Source: JAJBWD01 sp041670885
GTDB lineage: Bacteria; Bacillota; Clostridia; Clostridiales; Clostridiaceae
DNA: 8,656 nt
Assembly: GCA_041670885.1 (NCBI GenBank)
Contig: JBAXYJ010000122.1
Coordinates: forward strand, 1-8,656
Direction of reading: 5' to 3'
This document shows positions 6,886 through 8,656 of the stretch, piece by piece (positions within the stretch are counted from its first letter, which is position 1; each line of letters starts with the position of its first letter). The notes under the pieces were generated by a model. The model was not told the origin of the DNA. It made no database searches and saw only the letters and a program-made list of their open reading frames with translations. Both the position numbers and the translations under genes were made by a program.

Positions 6886-7707
6886 TTATTCATAATCATC
6901 TAAAAAATTATGCTTATTTTCACCTTTGTGATACCCGATTATTGTATCAAGATTTACATTGTGTATACTTCTGAATATATTCATATCAATGTTAGAATTT
7001 ACTTTTCTGAATTTCTTAATTAGTTTCTTCATTTCAAGACGCTTCGAATCTTTATGATTATCTATTGTACAATTTTCCGTAAAACGGCAGGCACATTGCA
7101 GAAACTTCAGCTCATTAAAATTTTTCCATTCTATTATGTCTTTTTCTTTTACCAGATAAAGAGGCCTTATAAGCTCCATGCCGGGATAATTTAAGCTGTG
7201 AAGCTTTGGCATCATAGTTTTTATCTCTGCACCATAGAGCATACTCATAAGTATGGTCTCAATAGCATCATCAAAATGATGACCTAGGGCTATTTTATTA
7301 CAGCCTAATTTTTCTGCATTTTTATATAGGTATCCCCTTCTCATCTTTGCACATAAATAGCAGGGGGATTCTTCTACTTTATCTACAATATCAAAAATAT
7401 CTGTTTCAAATATTTTAATCGGAATATTTAAAATTTCAGCGTTGCAGCTTATAAGCTGCCTGTTTTCTTTGTTATACCCGGGATCCATTACAAGAAATTC
7501 TAAATCAAAAGGAAAATCGCTGTACTTTTGCAGCTGCTGCATACATTTTGCAAGCAGCATAGAGTCCTTACCCCCTGATATACAAACAGCTATCTTATCA
7601 TTTTCCTGAATCAGCTGATACTCCTTAATCCCTGCAATAAACTTTACCCATATTTCTTTCCTGAAATTCTTAAATATACTTCTTTCTGCTTCCTGATATT
7701 TTTCCAT
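6886..7707 (-). CDS. TtcA-like PP-loop ATPase (tRNA thiolation type)
   Basis: The 273-residue protein is an N-type ATP pyrophosphatase. The PP-loop SGGKDS is at 44-49, after a leading strand KIAVCI. A CxxC (Cys116, Cys119, in PCYLCAKMRRGYLY) is followed by the conserved block ALGHHFDDAIET (140-151). A C-terminal cysteine cluster follows (Cys205, Cys207, Cys213). TtcA proteins use a CxxC plus a distal Cys to hold an iron-sulfur cluster and thiolate cytidine 32 of tRNA, and this architecture matches. Many clostridia carry several paralogues of this family with unassigned targets, so the exact substrate is uncertain. The start is supported by AGAGGT 5 bases before the ATG. The gene stands alone between the yjdF remnant's terminator and the dehydrogenase gene. 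No clear terminator follows it, so read-through towards the dehydrogenase is possible. Confidence 0.87.
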   Translation of the reverse strand: MEKYQEAERSIFKNFRKEIWVKFIAGIKEYQLIQENDKIAVCISGGKDSMLLAKCMQQLQKYSDFPFDLEFLVMDPGYNKENRQLISCNAEILNIPIKIFETDIFDIVDKVEESPCYLCAKMRRGYLYKNAEKLGCNKIALGHHFDDAIETILMSMLYGAEIKTMMPKLHSLNYPGMELIRPLYLVKEKDIIEWKNFNELKFLQCACRFTENCTIDNHKDSKRLEMKKLIKKFRKVNSNIDMNIFRSIHNVNLDTIIGYHKGENKHNFLDDYE

Positions 7708-7742
7708 ACAATACCTCTTATCAATTAAACTTCCGAGTTACA

Positions 7743-7773
7743 ATTCTACCATATATTTGGGGAAATTGCACAA
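7743..7773 (-). promoter_or_regulatory. Candidate extended -10 promoter for the TtcA-like gene
   Basis: The minus strand has TGG-TAGAAT (extended -10, hexamer 7743-7748), 35 bases upstream of the ATG. A TTGTGC at 7768-7773 is a possible -35 but the 19-base spacing is long. The terminator at 7827-7849 upstream implies that a promoter exists in this short gap. Confidence 0.4.
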
Positions 7774-7826
7774 TCAATAGCACTAAAAACTGAAATGCTT
7801 TTTCTTTTCATTTACTTATAACTAAT

Positions 7827-7849
7827 AAAAAGCACAAAATGTGCTTTTT
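7827..7849 (-). terminator. Rho-independent terminator after the yjdF remnant
   Basis: A perfect 10-bp stem with a 3-base loop: AAAAAGCACA pairs with TGTGCTTTTT. It overlaps the stop codon of the yjdF remnant, and the T-run follows on the minus strand (CTTTTTATTAG). Being symmetric, it could work in both directions. Confidence 0.85.
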
Positions 7850-8051
7850 AATGTCCTCTTTTTTTCTGCAGCTTCTTTTCCTGTCTTTTTTTAAATTTCA
7901 GTTCTTCTTCAATTTCCCGTTTTTCTCTTGACAGTATTTTTCTCTCAATTTTTTTGTTTTCATAATCCAGTTTTATTGCCTGCTGGGCTTTTGTCCCAAT
8001 GCCCTTTTGGGATGTTGTTTTTTTGATTTCTCTCTGCATTTTTTTAGGATT
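7848..8051 (-). pseudogene. yjdF: yjdF (DUF2992) gene remnant, N-terminal domain deleted
   Basis: The reverse strand encodes NPKKMQREI, then GIGTKAQQAIKL, then a Lys/Glu-rich helical tail ending in KKRGH. This is the conserved C-terminal part of YjdF/DUF2992 proteins as I know them; full-length members have roughly 130-150 residues with an N-terminal domain of about 70. Here homology stops at the Asn codon (8051). Upstream in frame the translation is unrelated and meets a stop at 8115-8117. No frame of the next 230 bases encodes the missing domain. The only ATG in the remaining part is at 8039, giving a 63-residue basic peptide without a ribosome site. An ATG at 8055 has GGAAG 4 bases before it but reads straight into TAA, one base out of frame with the remnant. 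A deletion from just after the original start codon to just before the NPKK motif explains this well. A functional short protein is less likely. Confidence 0.72.
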
Positions 8052-8059
8052 ACATTTTT

Positions 8060-8134
8060 CTTCCGAATGGACAACCCCAGGAGGGCAGGTTACTGACGAA
8101 ATACCGCATCCGGACTACCAACCGAATCGTGTTT
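8060..8134 (-). promoter_or_regulatory. GC-rich structured leader, candidate yjdF riboswitch
   Basis: The block has 38 G/C in 70 bases (8061-8130), far above its AT-rich flanks, and is not explained by a gene. In AT-rich clostridia such islands usually mark structured RNA. Transcribed on the minus strand it offers a hairpin AACC-UG-CC / GGGGUU (plus positions 8073-8091). It also offers an alternative pairing of the same AACC (8088-8091) with GGUU (8120-8123), enclosing a small GAUG/CGUC stem. Two exclusive pairings are typical of a switch. It lies between a promoter and the yjdF remnant, where the yjdF riboswitch (binder of azaaromatic compounds in Firmicutes) normally sits. I cannot confirm the consensus from memory, so the family assignment rests on position and composition. 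Confidence 0.5.
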
Positions 8135-8148
8135 TTATCTCATAAAAT

Positions 8149-8176
8149 ATTATATAAAAAAATATAACAGGATCAA
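8149..8176 (-). promoter_or_regulatory. Sigma-A promoter for the GC-rich leader and yjdF remnant
   Basis: On the minus strand: -35 TTGATC (8171-8176), 16-base spacer, -10 TATAAT (8149-8154). Transcription would start near 8142, just before the GC-rich block. Confidence 0.6.
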
Positions 8177-8179
8177 ATA

Positions 8180-8207
8180 TTGACACCATTATCTCACTTG
8201 TTATAAT
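8180..8207 (+). promoter_or_regulatory. Strong sigma-A promoter of the histidine phosphatase gene
   Basis: Perfect -35 TTGACA (8180-8185) and perfect -10 TATAAT (8202-8207), 16-base spacer, plus an extended -10 TG at 8199-8200. The predicted start near 8214 gives a leader of about 75 bases before the ATG at 8289. Confidence 0.75.
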
Positions 8208-8237
8208 TATTTGTAGACAAACTATTATTATTTTAGG

Positions 8238-8268
8238 AAATGGCATAAATATTAACTATTATGCATTT
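8238..8268 (+). repeat. Hairpin in the 5' leader of the histidine phosphatase gene
   Basis: AAATGGCATAA (8238-8248) pairs with TTATGCATTT (8259-8268): 10 bp with a single bulged G and a 10-base loop. No T-run follows. It ends 5 bases before the TAGGAGA ribosome site and could affect translation or mRNA stability. Confidence 0.35.
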
Positions 8269-8288
8269 TACTATGTTAGGAGATACAA

Positions 8289-8656
8289 ATGAAAACAGAA
8301 GTTTTTTTAGTAAGACATGGAGAAACTAAGTGGAATACCAGCGGAAAATTCCAGGGCTGTACAGATATAAATTTATCAGAGGAAGGAATAATTCAGGCAC
8401 ATTACGTTAAGGAAAGACTCCGGGGAGATTTTGACTGCATTTATGCAAGCCCTTTAAAAAGAGCTCTTAAAACCGCAGAAGTAATTACAGAAGATACAGA
8501 ATTAGCCCCAATCATTTCAAGTGAGATAAGAGAGATAAACTTTGGAAAGTGGGAAGGATTAACAATAAATCAAATAGAAGCAGGTTATAAAAAAGAGTTT
8601 AAATTATGGAGAAATGACGAAATAAACGGGAACCTTGTAGGCGGAGACTTAAGTAT
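8289..8656 (+). CDS. Histidine phosphatase / phosphoglycerate mutase family protein (partial, 3' end outside window)
   Basis: The first 122 codons are present. The family signature is at the N-terminus: LVRHGETKWN, with the phosphorylated His10 and Arg9. It is followed by Arg58 in ASPLKRALKTAE (the second phosphate-binding arginine) and Glu82 in REINFGKWEG (the acid residue). This is the pattern of the broad-specificity phosphatase, GpmB and CobC-like branch rather than the glycolytic dPGM, which has extra inserts. The substrate cannot be set from the fragment; no cobalamin genes are visible. The ATG follows AGGAGA by 6 bases and is 9 codons before the catalytic His, as usual for the family. 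It is the only plus-strand gene and has its own strong promoter. Confidence 0.9.
   Translation, partial: MKTEVFLVRHGETKWNTSGKFQGCTDINLSEEGIIQAHYVKERLRGDFDCIYASPLKRALKTAEVITEDTELAPIISSEIREINFGKWEGLTINQIEAGYKKEFKLWRNDEINGNLVGGDLS

Noticed and set aside
8070..8110. Resemblance of the GC-rich block to the 16S rRNA segment GTAACCTGCC ... AATACCGCAT
   Set aside because: The two short matches are in the wrong order and on opposite strands relative to 16S rRNA, and the sequence between them does not match, so chance is more likely than an rRNA fragment.
8055..8110. Short minus-strand frame starting at an ATG in the GC-rich block and ending in ATGTAA
   Set aside because: Only about 19 codons, no ribosome site before its ATG, and the block is better explained as structured RNA.

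Overview
The window looks like chromosomal DNA of a low-GC Firmicute, most likely Clostridium or a close relative. The genes are AT-rich with strong GGAGG-type ribosome sites. The protein set (clostridial sigma-54 regulator, YgeY-type M20 hydrolase, GldA-type dehydrogenase, TtcA-type PP-loop protein, YjdF/DUF2992 remnant) fits that group. I cannot name the species. No tRNA, rRNA, transposase, CRISPR array or phage gene is visible. All genes run on the minus strand except the last, a truncated histidine phosphatase gene.

Left part (1-5546): a self-contained regulatory and metabolic unit. A sigma-54-dependent activator (1-1110, C-terminal part outside the window) lies downstream of a tight three-gene operon. 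In transcription order the operon is a YgeY-family M20 hydrolase (5216-3993), a threonine synthase-like PLP enzyme (4006-2759) and a TrpB-like PLP enzyme of unrecognised function (2766-1285). The three genes overlap by 14 and 8 bases, so they are probably translationally coupled. Upstream of ygeY there is a good -24/-12 sigma-54 promoter (5264-5278), with an inverted repeat centred about 100 bases further upstream at the usual position of an enhancer site. A rho-independent terminator closes the operon (1231-1281). The simplest reading is that the activator senses a substrate, or a redox or metal state, through its Cys-rich N-terminal domain and switches on a catabolic pathway. In that pathway YgeY would hydrolyse an N-substituted amino acid and the two PLP enzymes would process the product. 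The actual substrate is unknown.

Middle part (5497-7849): two independent minus-strand genes, a glycerol dehydrogenase-like enzyme with its own terminator (5497-5533) and a TtcA-like PP-loop ATPase with conserved cysteines. The 241-base gap between them holds a 15-bp palindrome and repeated GTTAA half-sites.

Right part (7827-8656): a broken yjdF (DUF2992) gene that keeps only its C-terminal basic, coiled-coil-like part. It is preceded by an unusually GC-rich leader (54% G+C over 8061-8130) that can fold into alternative hairpins. The leader is a good candidate for the yjdF riboswitch left attached to a gutted gene. Its promoter (TTGATC-16-TATAAT) lies back to back, 3 bp apart, with a near-perfect plus-strand promoter (TTGACA-16-TATAAT with extended -10) that drives the histidine phosphatase gene.
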